NCBI GenBank assembly: GCA_023392075.1
Contig: JAEVZU010000066.1
Span: 1-31,664 of the forward strand
Origin: Bacillota bacterium
Lineage (GTDB): Bacteria > Bacillota > Clostridia > Acetivibrionales > DSM-1351
Direction: 5' to 3'
DNA: 31,664 nucleotides
Position 1 is the stretch's first letter; each line of letters opens with the position of its first letter. This document shows, in pieces, positions 15,473-25,126 of the stretch. The position numbers were made by a program, and so were the translations under genes. Below the pieces are notes generated by a model, which was given only the letters and a program-made list of their open reading frames with translations, was not told the DNA's origin and did no database searches.

Positions 15473-18007
15473 TTATTGCTGCTGACGGAGCAACAGGCAA
15501 CGGCCGGTATGGGACTGACGGTTTTGCATTATTTTTTCCGGAGTACCTTCTGCCATAACATATCCGCCGCGGGAACCGCCTTCAGGCCCAAAGTCAATGA
15601 TGTGGTCAGCCATGTTGATTAAATCAAGGTTATGTTCTATAACTACAACCGTGTTGCCTGCGGCTGCCAGCTCATCCAGAACTCTTGCAAGCTTGGCCGT
15701 ATCATGGGGATGAAGCCCGGTAGTGGGTTCATCAAGCAGATATAGGGTATTACCGTTATAACAGCTGCCAAGTTCTTTAGCCAGCTTTATCCGCTGGGCT
15801 TCTCCGCCTGAGAGTGTGGCGGTGGATTGACCCAGTTTGATATATTGCAGTCCCACCCTGGATAGAAAATCCAGCTTTTCATATATCTGCTTCTCAGCTG
15901 AAAAAAACTTCATAGCTGCACCCACAGACATATCCAGAATATCGGAAATCGTCAGACCACAGTAGGTGACAGCCAGCACATTTTTCTGAAAACGGCTGCC
16001 TTTACAAACAGGACAGTTAACCTGGGCATCCGGCATAAAATGCATCGGAATTGTCAGATAACCCTGTCCTTCGCATTTCTCACATCTTCCTCCGGGTACG
16101 TTAAAGGAAAAATGCTTCGGAAGAAGCTTTTGCTTTTTTGACCCCGGTAGGGAGGCAAACAGCCCGCGGATTTCGGTATATATATCGGTATAGGTGGCTA
16201 TATTTGAACGGGAGGAGCGGCCTATGGTATTTTGATCAAAGGTAACACACCGGTCATAGTATTTGAGATTATCAACAATACCGTTATCAGGCAGCTTTTT
16301 TTCTGAAAAAAAGGCTTCGGCATGACGGGCCAGTACATCGAATATCAGTGAGGATTTTCCTGATCCTGATACACCTGAAACAGCAGTAAGCCTGCCTGCC
16401 GGAATATCCACAGAAATATTCTTCAGATTATTTGCCGCTGCTTTTCTGATGCTGAGGAAATAGTCCGGTTTTTTCCTGTCGCCCTGCGAAACGTAAGGCT
16501 TATATTCCCCAGACAGATACTTTCCTGTAAGGGAATCCGGATTACGGCTTATTTCATCGGCAGTACCCCGGGCGATAACCCGTCCTCCATATTCTCCGGC
16601 ACCGGGTCCGATATCAATGATGTGATCTGCATTTTTCATGAGCTCGGTATCATGCTCTATAACAAGTACGGTATTTCCGAGATCGCGCAGATGCCGCAGT
16701 ACTGTCAGCAATTTGCCGGTATCCTTTGAGTGAAGTCCGGTTGTGGGCTCGTCCAGCACGTACAGTACTCCGGTCAGGCCGGACCCCAGCAGTGATGCAA
16801 GGCGTAAACGCTGGGCTTCGCCGCCCGACAGAGTAACCGCACTTCTGTCAAGACTCAGATAGCCAACTCCCACATCTATGAAACGGTGAAGTCTTCCATT
16901 AAGACTGTCCAGGATTGGTTTTACTATCTGCATTGCATCACAGGTTATACTTTTCTCCACAAGTATAATAAAATCACGTACTTCAGTAAGTGACTTTTGA
17001 CCGGCCTCAATAATATTAATCCCCATAACTGTAACGCCTGAGCTCTCTTTTTTCAGCCGTTTCCCTTTACAGGCGGGGCAGACATCCTCATGGAAAAGTG
17101 TCCTCAGTATTTCATATGCCTTTGATGCTGCATTGCCGTTTTCCGAATACTTGCGTTTCAAATTGGTCAGCAAACCTTCGTAACGTCCCCGGGGAACTGT
17201 TTTGGGAGGCCTTACTCCGGGGAAGAGCCCGGCAATTTCTTCGCTTAAGGCTCCGTAAAGAAGGAAGGTTCTGGCAGCATCATTCCAAAATTTAAGAGGA
17301 AGGTCCAAATCCACCTCAAATCCATAATGCTCCCCCGCATTTTCCACACTTTCACCGTTGCGCTGTTTTAGAAAATCGTCCCAAAGCAGCACTGCACCGC
17401 TGTTTATACTTTGATTCTCATTAATGATTTTTTGCAGATCGGGCACACTTGTTACACCCATTCCATTACAGGTTTCACAGGCACCTTGGGGTTTATTGAA
17501 TGAAAAATGGCTCATGGTCAAAACCGGAACAGTTTTTCCGCAATGGGGACAGGGCATGCCCGCTTCCAGGTCTGATGAAAAAGTATCATCTTCCAAAGTT
17601 ATTTCATTATGTACTGCATTTTCAAAAACAGGCATTAGTTCCAGCCCGCAGAATTTACACTTTCTTACGCCAAGCTTTGAATAAAGAATGCGTAAATAAG
17701 TATAAATCTCAGTAATGGTACCCACCGTCGAGCGGGGATTTCTATTTGCATTGCTTTGATTTACACTGATGGCGGGTGAAAGTCCGGTTATCCGGTCAAC
17801 TTTTGGCCTGACATACTCATCCGTCACCAGGCCGAGGGATTCCATATACTGGCGCTGACATTCGGTTTGCAGAGTCTTGAAGGCAATAGTTGATTTGCCG
17901 GAGCCTGATACTCCCGTCAGCACTACCAGTTTGTTTTTTGGAATATCAAGACTGATATTTTTCAAGTTATTCTCCCGGGCACCATATATACCGATTTTAT
18001 TATCCAT
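15473..18007 (-). CDS. UvrA-like ABC ATPase, short paralogue
   Basis: The 844-aa protein is a member of the excinuclease UvrA family, but about 100 residues shorter than standard UvrA (around 940). It has two ABC modules: Walker A GVSGSGKST at 32-40 and GVSGSGKSS near 545, and two LSGGEAQR signatures. Cysteine pairs form zinc modules (CKFC, CPHC, CETC, CPAC, CEKC and CPVC). The length suggests loss of part of the UvrB-binding/insertion region, as in the UvrA2 group. Such paralogues are linked to tolerance of DNA-binding drugs rather than general repair; this is a family inference. A strong AAGGAGA precedes the ATG by 8 nt. It is convergent with thiE. The MerR-type remnant follows it and may once have been its regulator. 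Confidence 0.92.
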   Translation of the reverse strand: MDNKIGIYGARENNLKNISLDIPKNKLVVLTGVSGSGKSTIAFKTLQTECQRQYMESLGLVTDEYVRPKVDRITGLSPAISVNQSNANRNPRSTVGTITEIYTYLRILYSKLGVRKCKFCGLELMPVFENAVHNEITLEDDTFSSDLEAGMPCPHCGKTVPVLTMSHFSFNKPQGACETCNGMGVTSVPDLQKIINENQSINSGAVLLWDDFLKQRNGESVENAGEHYGFEVDLDLPLKFWNDAARTFLLYGALSEEIAGLFPGVRPPKTVPRGRYEGLLTNLKRKYSENGNAASKAYEILRTLFHEDVCPACKGKRLKKESSGVTVMGINIIEAGQKSLTEVRDFIILVEKSITCDAMQIVKPILDSLNGRLHRFIDVGVGYLSLDRSAVTLSGGEAQRLRLASLLGSGLTGVLYVLDEPTTGLHSKDTGKLLTVLRHLRDLGNTVLVIEHDTELMKNADHIIDIGPGAGEYGGRVIARGTADEISRNPDSLTGKYLSGEYKPYVSQGDRKKPDYFLSIRKAAANNLKNISVDIPAGRLTAVSGVSGSGKSSLIFDVLARHAEAFFSEKKLPDNGIVDNLKYYDRCVTFDQNTIGRSSRSNIATYTDIYTEIRGLFASLPGSKKQKLLPKHFSFNVPGGRCEKCEGQGYLTIPMHFMPDAQVNCPVCKGSRFQKNVLAVTYCGLTISDILDMSVGAAMKFFSAEKQIYEKLDFLSRVGLQYIKLGQSTATLSGGEAQRIKLAKELGSCYNGNTLYLLDEPTTGLHPHDTAKLARVLDELAAAGNTVVVIEHNLDLINMADHIIDFGPEGGSRGGYVMAEGTPEKIMQNRQSHTGRCLLLRQQQ

Positions 18008-18153
18008 AGGTAATTCTCCTTGAACATAAAAGTTTCTATGTTTACTGTCAGATTACTTTATCACAGCGGCGAAGTCTGGTGTATTACTGTAGGGTTCTGA
18101 AAAAATATAAAAACCGAAAGACAATGTATATAAAATGTTAAGAAAATATTAAG

Positions 18154-18251
18154 AGTCTGTAACTTTGTGCCCTATCCTCTATATGGTATAATAGGGAAGA
18201 TAAACAAGCCAGTGGTTCTCGCCCGGCTATACGTTTTAGCTGTTACAGACT
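18154..18251 (+). promoter_or_regulatory. Extended -10 promoter of the VWA/ABC operon with flanking inverted repeat
   Basis: TGGTATAAT at 18184-18192 is an extended -10 element; the -35 position (TTTGTG, 18164-18169) is weak. A perfect 10-bp inverted repeat, AGTCTGTAAC (18154-18163) and GTTACAGACT (18242-18251), brackets the promoter with 78 bp between the arms. The left arm abuts the -35 region, and the right arm lies in the 5' UTR about 30 bp before the start codon. It could be a two-site operator allowing DNA looping. Confidence 0.55.
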
Positions 18252-18282
18252 ACTGGTAACAAAGGCAGAAAGTGAGAATCAA

Positions 18283-20664
18283 ATGAAGAAAATAGTCAGG
18301 ATATTAATAGTTGCGGTAATGCTTTTTTCGACAGTGCTTGGAGTTGGTGCCGAGAAAGCTGCCGAACCTACCGGAGGGCTTGAGGTTAATACTGTTGTTG
18401 GCTTTAATGACGTGTACAAGATTGGATATCCTACACCAATAAATGTAAACATTAAAAACAATTTTAAGGATATCAACGGAGAAGTGGAAATACGTGTCCC
18501 CAGTTCACCCGGCAAGTATATGAGTTATGTGAAGCCGGTCAGCCTTCAGAAGGGTGCCGAAAAGACCATAACCATAAATGTACCGATAGGCAACGACAAC
18601 AGGACAAAATATGCGGTGAATATTTATGACGGCGGGGACAGGATTTTCGATGATACCATTACAACAGTTGCGTCAAACAATATTACTACTTTTATAGGGA
18701 TAATGAGCGATGATTTCGACAGCCTGTCCTATATTAATTCAGTTCCGGCTTCGGCAGGGGTTTCCCTTATTACAAAAACCATCAGGCTTGATGAGAAGAA
18801 TTTTCCCGAGGATATTTTTACTTTAAATGCGTTTAATATTATTGTAATAAATGATTTTGACACTTCCAGATTCAGTAAATCACAATATGAAATTTTAAAA
18901 CAATGGGTCAGAAATGGCGGAACTTTAATCATAGGAACGGGGTCTAAATATAATAAAACACTTTCGGTATTTAAAGATGACTTTATTGAAGGTTCCCAGG
19001 GCAGTGTACAGGAAATATCAACCTCAAAAATATATGAGCTGGCCACAAACGGTGATAACAGGAATGAAACAAAGGTGGAGGCTTTGGCTTTAAGAATCAA
19101 GGACAGCACCGTAGTAATGGAGGACCGGAATATCAGCCTTGTACAGGCTCATAGCATAGGCAAGGGAGTAGTGGGTGTTATGGCTTTTGATATGGGAAAG
19201 GCACCCTTTGCAAACTGGAATAACAATACGGCTTTTATGGAAAAGGTTTTAGAACTTGTCAATCCGGGATTGGCAGGTACAAATACCAAAAGCAATAATG
19301 CCAACTCATTCAGGAACAATACGTACGCATTGCAGGAGGCGGTAAACCAGTTTTCCGAAATGGCTGCACCAAAAACTGCAAGTTTTTATCTGATATTGTT
19401 AATTTATGTTTTGGTGGTGGCTCCCGTCAGTTACATTATACTGAAGAAGCTTGACAAACGTGAATGGATGTGGCTTACAGTACCGGCCCTGGCAATTATT
19501 TTCGGTGCAGTGGTCTATGTGACCGGCAGCGGTACAAGATTGAGCCAGATAACCACGAATGTCGTTTCTTACATAAGCCTGGATAAAAATGGGAATGCCT
19601 CGACCGACACTTATGCCGGTATTTTAAATACAAATAAATCCAAGGTTAAAGTCTCGGGACAAAATGGGGAAAGACTGCTTCCTGTCAATAATAATTCCTA
19701 TACCGACCAGACCTTCGAAAAAGAAGTGCCGGAAGCAACAATTTTTGCAGGTGAAAATGGGCGTATCGAATACAAAAACAGCAGTCTGTTGGAGACAAAA
19801 ATTCTGCAGATACAGGAAAATACACTTGATATAGGGAAGATTGAAACCAATCTGAAATTAAAGAACAGTAAAATCACAGGCACTGTTAAAAATTCTACCG
19901 GTTTGGATCTGACAGACTGTCTGCTTGTGATGCCTGACGGCTATTATAAAATTGACAGCTTGAAAAGCGGAGCTGACGTGAATCTTGATAATATCACGCA
20001 AGGCAGTCATGAAGGTAATTTTCACATTATGATATCGGATGTATTCTTTAACCGTAACTATTCAAGGGTTAACGCAGCAACAGAAACAGACAGGAAGAGA
20101 AATTTGGATTTAAGGCAGGAAGGAAACATTCTTCAAAGACTGTTTGACTATGGAAACGGGCAAATTAACGGTATTAATTTTATTGCTTTCTCAAAAACCC
20201 AAATACATGAGCCTTTACTTGTGAACGATATTCCGGCTAAAAAAAATGAAAGAAATATAATATTCATGCCTGTTGACGTGAAGTTTACCGATGAAGGCAA
20301 AGTGGAATACCCGCTGGGCTTTATTCCCTTTGAAGTCATAAATACATCAAATCTGAATTATGATATGGCAATCAGCAGATTTTATGGAAGCGGTTCGGCG
20401 GAGTTGATTTACAAACTTGACAAGGACATGCTGGTAGAGGAATTTGAAGTGAACACCTCAAAATTGCAATTTAAGTCCTTTAATGCAGGTTACAGTATTT
20501 ATAATATCAGTAAGCAAACCTATGAATCTGTTACCGATAAAGTTATAAACGGAGAAAGTGTCAAAGATTATTTAACTCCCGAAAACACGTTGAAAATGAA
20601 GATTGAAGTTACCGACGGGGAAATCGGAGTACCTCAAATGGCTGCAAAAGGGAGGAATAAATAA
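18283..20664 (+). CDS. Membrane-anchored GldG/DUF4350-like protein of the ABC-VWA operon
   Basis: This 793-aa protein has an N-terminal signal peptide (residues 1-23) and an extracellular sheet-rich region of about 340 residues. Within it, FNIIVINDFDTSRFSKSQYE and WVRNGGTLIIGTG form the glutamine-amidotransferase-like fold seen in DUF4350 and GldG-type ABC partner proteins. Two transmembrane helices follow at about 368-388 and 396-414, joined by KKLDKREW. A second large extracellular domain completes the chain. No catalytic triad is evident, so a binding or scaffolding role is more likely than catalysis. It is the first gene of the operon. Its stop overlaps the ABC ATPase start by one base (TAATG). 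The start is preceded by AAAGTGAGAA, a weak site. Confidence 0.82.
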   Translation: MKKIVRILIVAVMLFSTVLGVGAEKAAEPTGGLEVNTVVGFNDVYKIGYPTPINVNIKNNFKDINGEVEIRVPSSPGKYMSYVKPVSLQKGAEKTITINVPIGNDNRTKYAVNIYDGGDRIFDDTITTVASNNITTFIGIMSDDFDSLSYINSVPASAGVSLITKTIRLDEKNFPEDIFTLNAFNIIVINDFDTSRFSKSQYEILKQWVRNGGTLIIGTGSKYNKTLSVFKDDFIEGSQGSVQEISTSKIYELATNGDNRNETKVEALALRIKDSTVVMEDRNISLVQAHSIGKGVVGVMAFDMGKAPFANWNNNTAFMEKVLELVNPGLAGTNTKSNNANSFRNNTYALQEAVNQFSEMAAPKTASFYLILLIYVLVVAPVSYIILKKLDKREWMWLTVPALAIIFGAVVYVTGSGTRLSQITTNVVSYISLDKNGNASTDTYAGILNTNKSKVKVSGQNGERLLPVNNNSYTDQTFEKEVPEATIFAGENGRIEYKNSSLLETKILQIQENTLDIGKIETNLKLKNSKITGTVKNSTGLDLTDCLLVMPDGYYKIDSLKSGADVNLDNITQGSHEGNFHIMISDVFFNRNYSRVNAATETDRKRNLDLRQEGNILQRLFDYGNGQINGINFIAFSKTQIHEPLLVNDIPAKKNERNIIFMPVDVKFTDEGKVEYPLGFIPFEVINTSNLNYDMAISRFYGSGSAELIYKLDKDMLVEEFEVNTSKLQFKSFNAGYSIYNISKQTYESVTDKVINGESVKDYLTPENTLKMKIEVTDGEIGVPQMAAKGRNK

Positions 20665-21599
20665 TGCTCAGGATAGAAAATCTTTGTAAGAACTATGGAA
20701 AGTTCCGTGCTGTAAATGACTTGAACCTTCATATACCCAAAGGCGAAATATTTGGATTTGTAGGGCCGAACGGAGCAGGAAAAACCACCACAATGAGGAT
20801 TATATGCGGACTCCTTGATGCTACCTCGGGAAAGGTATATGCCGATGGCATTGACGTAATTAACAGGCCGAAGGAGCTTAAACGTAAAATAGGTTATATG
20901 CCTGACTTTTTCGGAGTATATGATGATTTAAAGGTAATGGAATATTTGGATTTCTATGCCTCAATATATAACATCAAGGGTGCCGATAGCAGGAAGATAT
21001 GCCAGGACCTTCTCGAATTGGTGGATTTAACCGATAAAAAGGACTTTTATGTGGACAGTTTGTCAAGAGGTATGAAGCAGAGACTTTGTCTGGCAAGAAG
21101 CCTGGTGCACAATCCGGATCTGTTGATTCTTGATGAACCGGCCTCAGGCATGGATCCCAGAGCAAGAATTGAAATGAAGGAAATATTGAGAACCTTGAAG
21201 AGTATGGGCAAGACTATATTGGTAAGCTCACATATTCTGCCCGAACTTGCAGAACTGTGTACTGCCATCGGCATAATAGAGAAGGGCAGGATAGTTATGA
21301 GCGGTACTGTGGATGAGATTACCAGAAAGGTCTATCATACCCAGACCATACGGATAAAAGTAATAGACAGGTTGGAGGAAACAATAAGAATACTTCAGGA
21401 GTATCCCGATATTGACGGAGTAAACCCTGTTGGTGATAAAGAAGTTGAAGCCTCCTTCAATGGTGACGAGGTCTTCATGAATGCACTCCTGGTCAGGTTG
21501 ATACAGAATGATGTGCCTGTAACGGCCTTTAACCAATTGGATGGAAATCTTGAAGATATATTTATGAAAGTTACTGCAACAGGGGAGGTAAAACAATGA
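20664..21599 (+). CDS. ABC transporter ATP-binding protein (ABC-2 / GldA type)
   Basis: The 311-aa ATPase drives the permease encoded next. It shows Walker A GPNGAGKTT (34-42, Lys40), the signature SRGMKQR from 134, Walker B LLILDE ending at Glu158, and the H-loop His190. A 90-residue C-terminal extension is typical of export ATPases of the CcmA/GldA/NatA type. GGGAGG lies 8 nt before the ATG. Both ends overlap neighbouring genes (TAATG upstream, ATGA downstream), so it is made in stoichiometry with the membrane proteins on either side. Confidence 0.94.
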   Translation: MLRIENLCKNYGKFRAVNDLNLHIPKGEIFGFVGPNGAGKTTTMRIICGLLDATSGKVYADGIDVINRPKELKRKIGYMPDFFGVYDDLKVMEYLDFYASIYNIKGADSRKICQDLLELVDLTDKKDFYVDSLSRGMKQRLCLARSLVHNPDLLILDEPASGMDPRARIEMKEILRTLKSMGKTILVSSHILPELAELCTAIGIIEKGRIVMSGTVDEITRKVYHTQTIRIKVIDRLEETIRILQEYPDIDGVNPVGDKEVEASFNGDEVFMNALLVRLIQNDVPVTAFNQLDGNLEDIFMKVTATGEVKQ

Positions 21600-22492
21600 G
21601 CACCAATACACAAAAACGGTATTTCAGAATAAATCCCGTACTGCTTAAAGAACTCAAGGTCAGGATGAGAAGCTGGAAAGCGGCAATTTTAATAGGTACC
21701 TATAATTTGGTACTCCTCCTGTTAACCATATTTATAATGAAGCTGACTATGAACAACGATATAGGAGTGCCCACCCAGTCAACCATATTCGGAACATATG
21801 TCTTTCTGGTAGCTGCGCAGTTCGGTTTAATAACTCTTATAGCTCCCGCACTAACCGCCGGTGCCATATCAGGTGAAAGAGAAAAGCAGACTCTGGATAT
21901 CCTGTTATCAACCACTTTGAATCATGGCTCAATAATTACAGGCAAGTTATTTTCATCCCTGAGTCAGATCATATTGCTGCTGGCATCCTCTATCCCTGTG
22001 TTTTCAATAATATTTCTATACGGTGGAATAGGTCTTATGCAGCTTTTACAGGTTTATCTGTTTTTTATCCTTATAGCAGTAACACTTGGCAGTATCGGTA
22101 TTTTCTTTTCAACCTTTATAAAGAAAAGTACTGCGGCAAATGTTTTGACCTACGCAGTTGTGGTTTTTCTGTATCTGGGTACCATTTTAATCTCGGTATT
22201 TTATGTTCAGCTGGTTATCATGCCGAACTATATAAACAAACCATACGAAGGGACTTTCTGGGTATTCAATTTAAACCCTGCCATGGCTCTGGTCTCTTTA
22301 GTAGTGGATCAGTTCCAGGAGGGTGCCGGAAGGTTGTTCCCGGGTTTGAGTTTGACAGTACAGCAGGGAAAGCTCCATTTGTGGCATATTAATTCAATTT
22401 TTAATGCCGGTCTGTCGGCAGTATTGTTATTGGCAAGTGCCTTGAAACTCAATCCGGTTAAAAGGAAATGGTTCAGGAGAGGTAATAAATGA
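21596..22492 (+). CDS. ABC-2 type permease (GldF-like)
   Basis: This 298-aa membrane protein has about six helices. The first is after a basic cytoplasmic N-terminus (PVLLKELKVRMRSWK). The LTAGAISGEREKQTLDILLSTTL stretch between helices 2 and 3 is the hallmark of ABC-2 permeases of the GldF/NatB kind. A longer extracytoplasmic loop precedes the last helix. GGGGAGGT precedes the ATG, which overlaps the ATPase stop by ATGA. With the DUF4350-like protein and the ATPase it forms a three-part set like GldG-GldA-GldF, though the transported substrate is unknown. Confidence 0.92.
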   Translation: MSTNTQKRYFRINPVLLKELKVRMRSWKAAILIGTYNLVLLLLTIFIMKLTMNNDIGVPTQSTIFGTYVFLVAAQFGLITLIAPALTAGAISGEREKQTLDILLSTTLNHGSIITGKLFSSLSQIILLLASSIPVFSIIFLYGGIGLMQLLQVYLFFILIAVTLGSIGIFFSTFIKKSTAANVLTYAVVVFLYLGTILISVFYVQLVIMPNYINKPYEGTFWVFNLNPAMALVSLVVDQFQEGAGRLFPGLSLTVQQGKLHLWHINSIFNAGLSAVLLLASALKLNPVKRKWFRRGNK

Positions 22493-24105
22493 ATTTAAAC
22501 AAGCCTTACGGAAAAATAATATATGTGCTTCGGAAAGCACGTAACAGAATAATATTAAGCATAACCTTGCGCAATGGGCTGGCAGGTCTGTGCACCGCAT
22601 TGGCGGCGGGGATTATTCTGGGGCTCCTCTCAAGACTTATACCCATATACAGAGTGTATGTTCTGTGGGGATATATTGGTGCAGCCATTTTTCTGCTGTC
22701 ATTGCTCAGTGTTTTTTTATTCCTTCCAAAGAAAAAAGCAGTAGCCAGACTGCTTGATTCTTTTGGACTGCAGGAGAGGATCATAACTTCTCTGGAACTG
22801 GAAAAAGAAGATTCGGAATACAAGGAGCTATTGCTGGAGGATACCACAAGCAAACTTGACACCATTGATTACAGGGAAAAGATAAAATTGCTGCCAGATA
22901 AAAAGCTTCCGGCGGCAGTAATATTTCTCACGCTGGCTTTCGGAGTAACCGTGCTGCTGCCGCAGCCATTGCTGGAGGAGGCTCGGCAGGCGCATGAATT
23001 TAACGTATATAAAAAGGAGCAGAAAAAGAAGGTAGAAAAAGCAGAGAAGGAAGTTGAGAAGAATACAGGGCTTACCGAAGCTCAGAAAAAAGATCTGCTT
23101 GACAAACTGGAAGCTCTGAAGCAGGAGCTCAAAAAGTCCCAGGATGCCAGGGCGGCGGATAAAGCTCTGGAAAAGCTTGCAAAAAAACTGGAGCAGAAAA
23201 TTGATAAAACAAGGGAAGCAGATTTGAAGAATCTTGCTGAAAAGCTGGCCGCGAACAAAACTGCCAAAGCTTTGGCAGATGCATTGAAATCCGGGAAAAC
23301 GGAAGAAATCAGGAAGGAATTTGAAAACCTTAAGAATAAGCTGAAGTCTATGAGCGCCACTGAGAAAAAAGATTTTAAGGCTGCCTTGTCAAAGGCTGCC
23401 GATTCTCTTGGCGACAGCGAGCTCAAGGACAGCCTCAATGGCTTGGGCGGCACTCTGGACAGCGGAGATGAAAACGCCGTCAACAAAAGTGTTGATAAAC
23501 TCAATGGAGCAGTCAATGACAGTCTTTCTCAAAGGAATATGAATAACGCTTTGGCGCAGGCTCAGAATGATTTGCAGCCCAATACTGTCAATGCCCAAAA
23601 TCAGGGACAGGGTTCGGCTCAGGGTCAAGGTGCTGCACAGGGACAAGGTCAGGGAAAATCACAAGGCCAGGGCAGCGGCACAGGTCAGGGGGCCGGAAAG
23701 GGAACCGGCCAGGGTCAGGGTGCAGGCCAGGGACAAGGCACAGGTGGAAGCGCTGCAGGCAGCGGTTCCGGAAACGGTGATGGAGGTGTTACACCCTATG
23801 GACAGGGAGGTATTGCAAACAAAACTCCGTCAGCCGGACAGGAGAAAGAATATGAAAAGGTTTTCACTCCCTCCAGACCGGGAGGTCAGGGGGAAACTTC
23901 GGTAATAACGGGAAAAGGCAATAATAGCGGAAAATCCGAAACAACAATAACAAATAATGCAGACGCCTCTTTAGGGGAGCTGAAGCCATACAATCAGGTA
24001 GTTGGTGAATACAGTGACAGGGCCATGGAAGGCATGGATAATTCCACTATCCCCGGGGGCATGGAGGATATAATAAAAGATTATTTTGCTTCACTGCAGG
24101 ATTGA
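22489..24105 (+). CDS. Membrane protein with coiled coil and Gly/Gln-rich repeats
   Basis: I do not recognise a family for this 538-aa protein. Two helices at about 26-48 and 57-78 and a third near 141-158 anchor it. A highly charged, lysine/glutamate-rich coiled coil spans about 165-310. A low-complexity stretch of GQGQ, SAQGQG and GAGQGQG units covers about 367-435, encoded at roughly 23590-23790. A hydrophilic C-terminal domain with the segment LKPYNQVVGEYSDRAMEG follows. The layout resembles large VWA-operon partners (DUF4175-like) in other phyla, but that is only an analogy. It may form an elongated, flexible extracytoplasmic or cytoplasmic arm. ATGA overlap couples it to the permease. 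Confidence 0.85.
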   Translation: MNLNKPYGKIIYVLRKARNRIILSITLRNGLAGLCTALAAGIILGLLSRLIPIYRVYVLWGYIGAAIFLLSLLSVFLFLPKKKAVARLLDSFGLQERIITSLELEKEDSEYKELLLEDTTSKLDTIDYREKIKLLPDKKLPAAVIFLTLAFGVTVLLPQPLLEEARQAHEFNVYKKEQKKKVEKAEKEVEKNTGLTEAQKKDLLDKLEALKQELKKSQDARAADKALEKLAKKLEQKIDKTREADLKNLAEKLAANKTAKALADALKSGKTEEIRKEFENLKNKLKSMSATEKKDFKAALSKAADSLGDSELKDSLNGLGGTLDSGDENAVNKSVDKLNGAVNDSLSQRNMNNALAQAQNDLQPNTVNAQNQGQGSAQGQGAAQGQGQGKSQGQGSGTGQGAGKGTGQGQGAGQGQGTGGSAAGSGSGNGDGGVTPYGQGGIANKTPSAGQEKEYEKVFTPSRPGGQGETSVITGKGNNSGKSETTITNNADASLGELKPYNQVVGEYSDRAMEGMDNSTIPGGMEDIIKDYFASLQD

Positions 24106-24128
24106 AAAACTCATGGAGGTGAGGTTCT

Positions 24129-25118
24129 ATGGAGGACAAGGAAATTTTAAGTATTGTAGATACAATAAAGGCTGTTGAAAATGAAGTTGGAAAAGCCATC
24201 ATAGGTCAGAAGGATGTTATCAGACAGGTGCTGATTGCTGTCTTTACAGGCGGGAATGTGCTTTTGGAGGGCTCCCCGGGATTGGGCAAAACTCAGCTCG
24301 TAAAAACCCTTTCAAAGGTAATGGATCTGTCTTTTTCAAGGATACAGTTTACTCCCGATCTGATGCCTGCCGATGTGGTAGGTACAAACATTATAATGAA
24401 GGATGAGAAAGGCAGCAGTAAATTTGAATTTCAAAAAGGACCCGTTTTTGCCCATATGGTATTGGCCGATGAGATTAACAGGGCTACGCCCAAAACCCAG
24501 TCTGCTTTGCTGGAAGCCATGCAGGAGCATACAGTCACTGTGGGAAACAGTACGTACCATCTGGAAGAACCTTTTATGGTTCTGGCAACACAGAATCCGC
24601 TGGAGAACGAAGGCACTTATCCGCTGCCCGAAGCACAGCTGGACAGATTCCTTTTCAAACTGATGGTACCTTACCCCAACCTTGAAGAGTTAAAGGGTAT
24701 TATCGGAGTTACGGTAAATAATCAGACCTCAGAGCTTGAGAAAATTATTAATAGAAGTCAGATTCTTGAAATAAGAGATATTCTTAAAAAGGTTCCCATG
24801 TCAAAGTCGGTTGAGGAATATGCTTTGAAAGTTGTTCTGGCAACCCATGCGGATTACGAAAAAGCACCGGAGCTGTCAAAAAAATATATCAGATACGGAG
24901 CAAGTCCCAGAGCAGCTCAGGCAATTATTTCAACTGCCAGAGTAAGAGCAGTTATGGAAGGCAGATATAACGTGTCTTTTGATGATATAAAATATGTGGC
25001 GCCGTCAGCACTGCGGCACAGGTTCTTTATGAATTTTGATGCGGTAGCCGACGGAATTGCTCCTGAAAGAATAATAGAAGAAATACTGGCAAGTCAATTA
25101 GATATTGCAAAGGTTTGA
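24129..25118 (+). CDS. MoxR-type AAA+ ATPase
   Basis: The 329-aa protein is a MoxR-family chaperone ATPase. Such ATPases work with VWA-domain proteins to mature or remodel protein complexes. Walker A is GSPGLGKT at 48-55 (Lys54). Walker B is VLADEINRA, with Asp114 and Glu115. The NRATPKTQSALLEAMQE stretch and the ATQNPLENEGTYPLPEAQLDRF stretch, which contains sensor 1, are diagnostic of the family. The C-terminal part has the winged AAA lid (RYGASPRAAQAII). A strong GGAGGTGAGG site precedes the ATG. It stands between the coiled-coil membrane protein and the DUF58 protein, the standard MoxR-DUF58-VWA gene order. Confidence 0.96.
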   Translation: MEDKEILSIVDTIKAVENEVGKAIIGQKDVIRQVLIAVFTGGNVLLEGSPGLGKTQLVKTLSKVMDLSFSRIQFTPDLMPADVVGTNIIMKDEKGSSKFEFQKGPVFAHMVLADEINRATPKTQSALLEAMQEHTVTVGNSTYHLEEPFMVLATQNPLENEGTYPLPEAQLDRFLFKLMVPYPNLEELKGIIGVTVNNQTSELEKIINRSQILEIRDILKKVPMSKSVEEYALKVVLATHADYEKAPELSKKYIRYGASPRAAQAIISTARVRAVMEGRYNVSFDDIKYVAPSALRHRFFMNFDAVADGIAPERIIEEILASQLDIAKV

Positions 25119-25126
25119 GGGCAACT

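Noticed and set aside
23082..23646. Serine/leucine-rich minus-strand frames opposite the coiled-coil gene
   Set aside because: They are the complement of Lys/Glu-rich codons and show no start signals.
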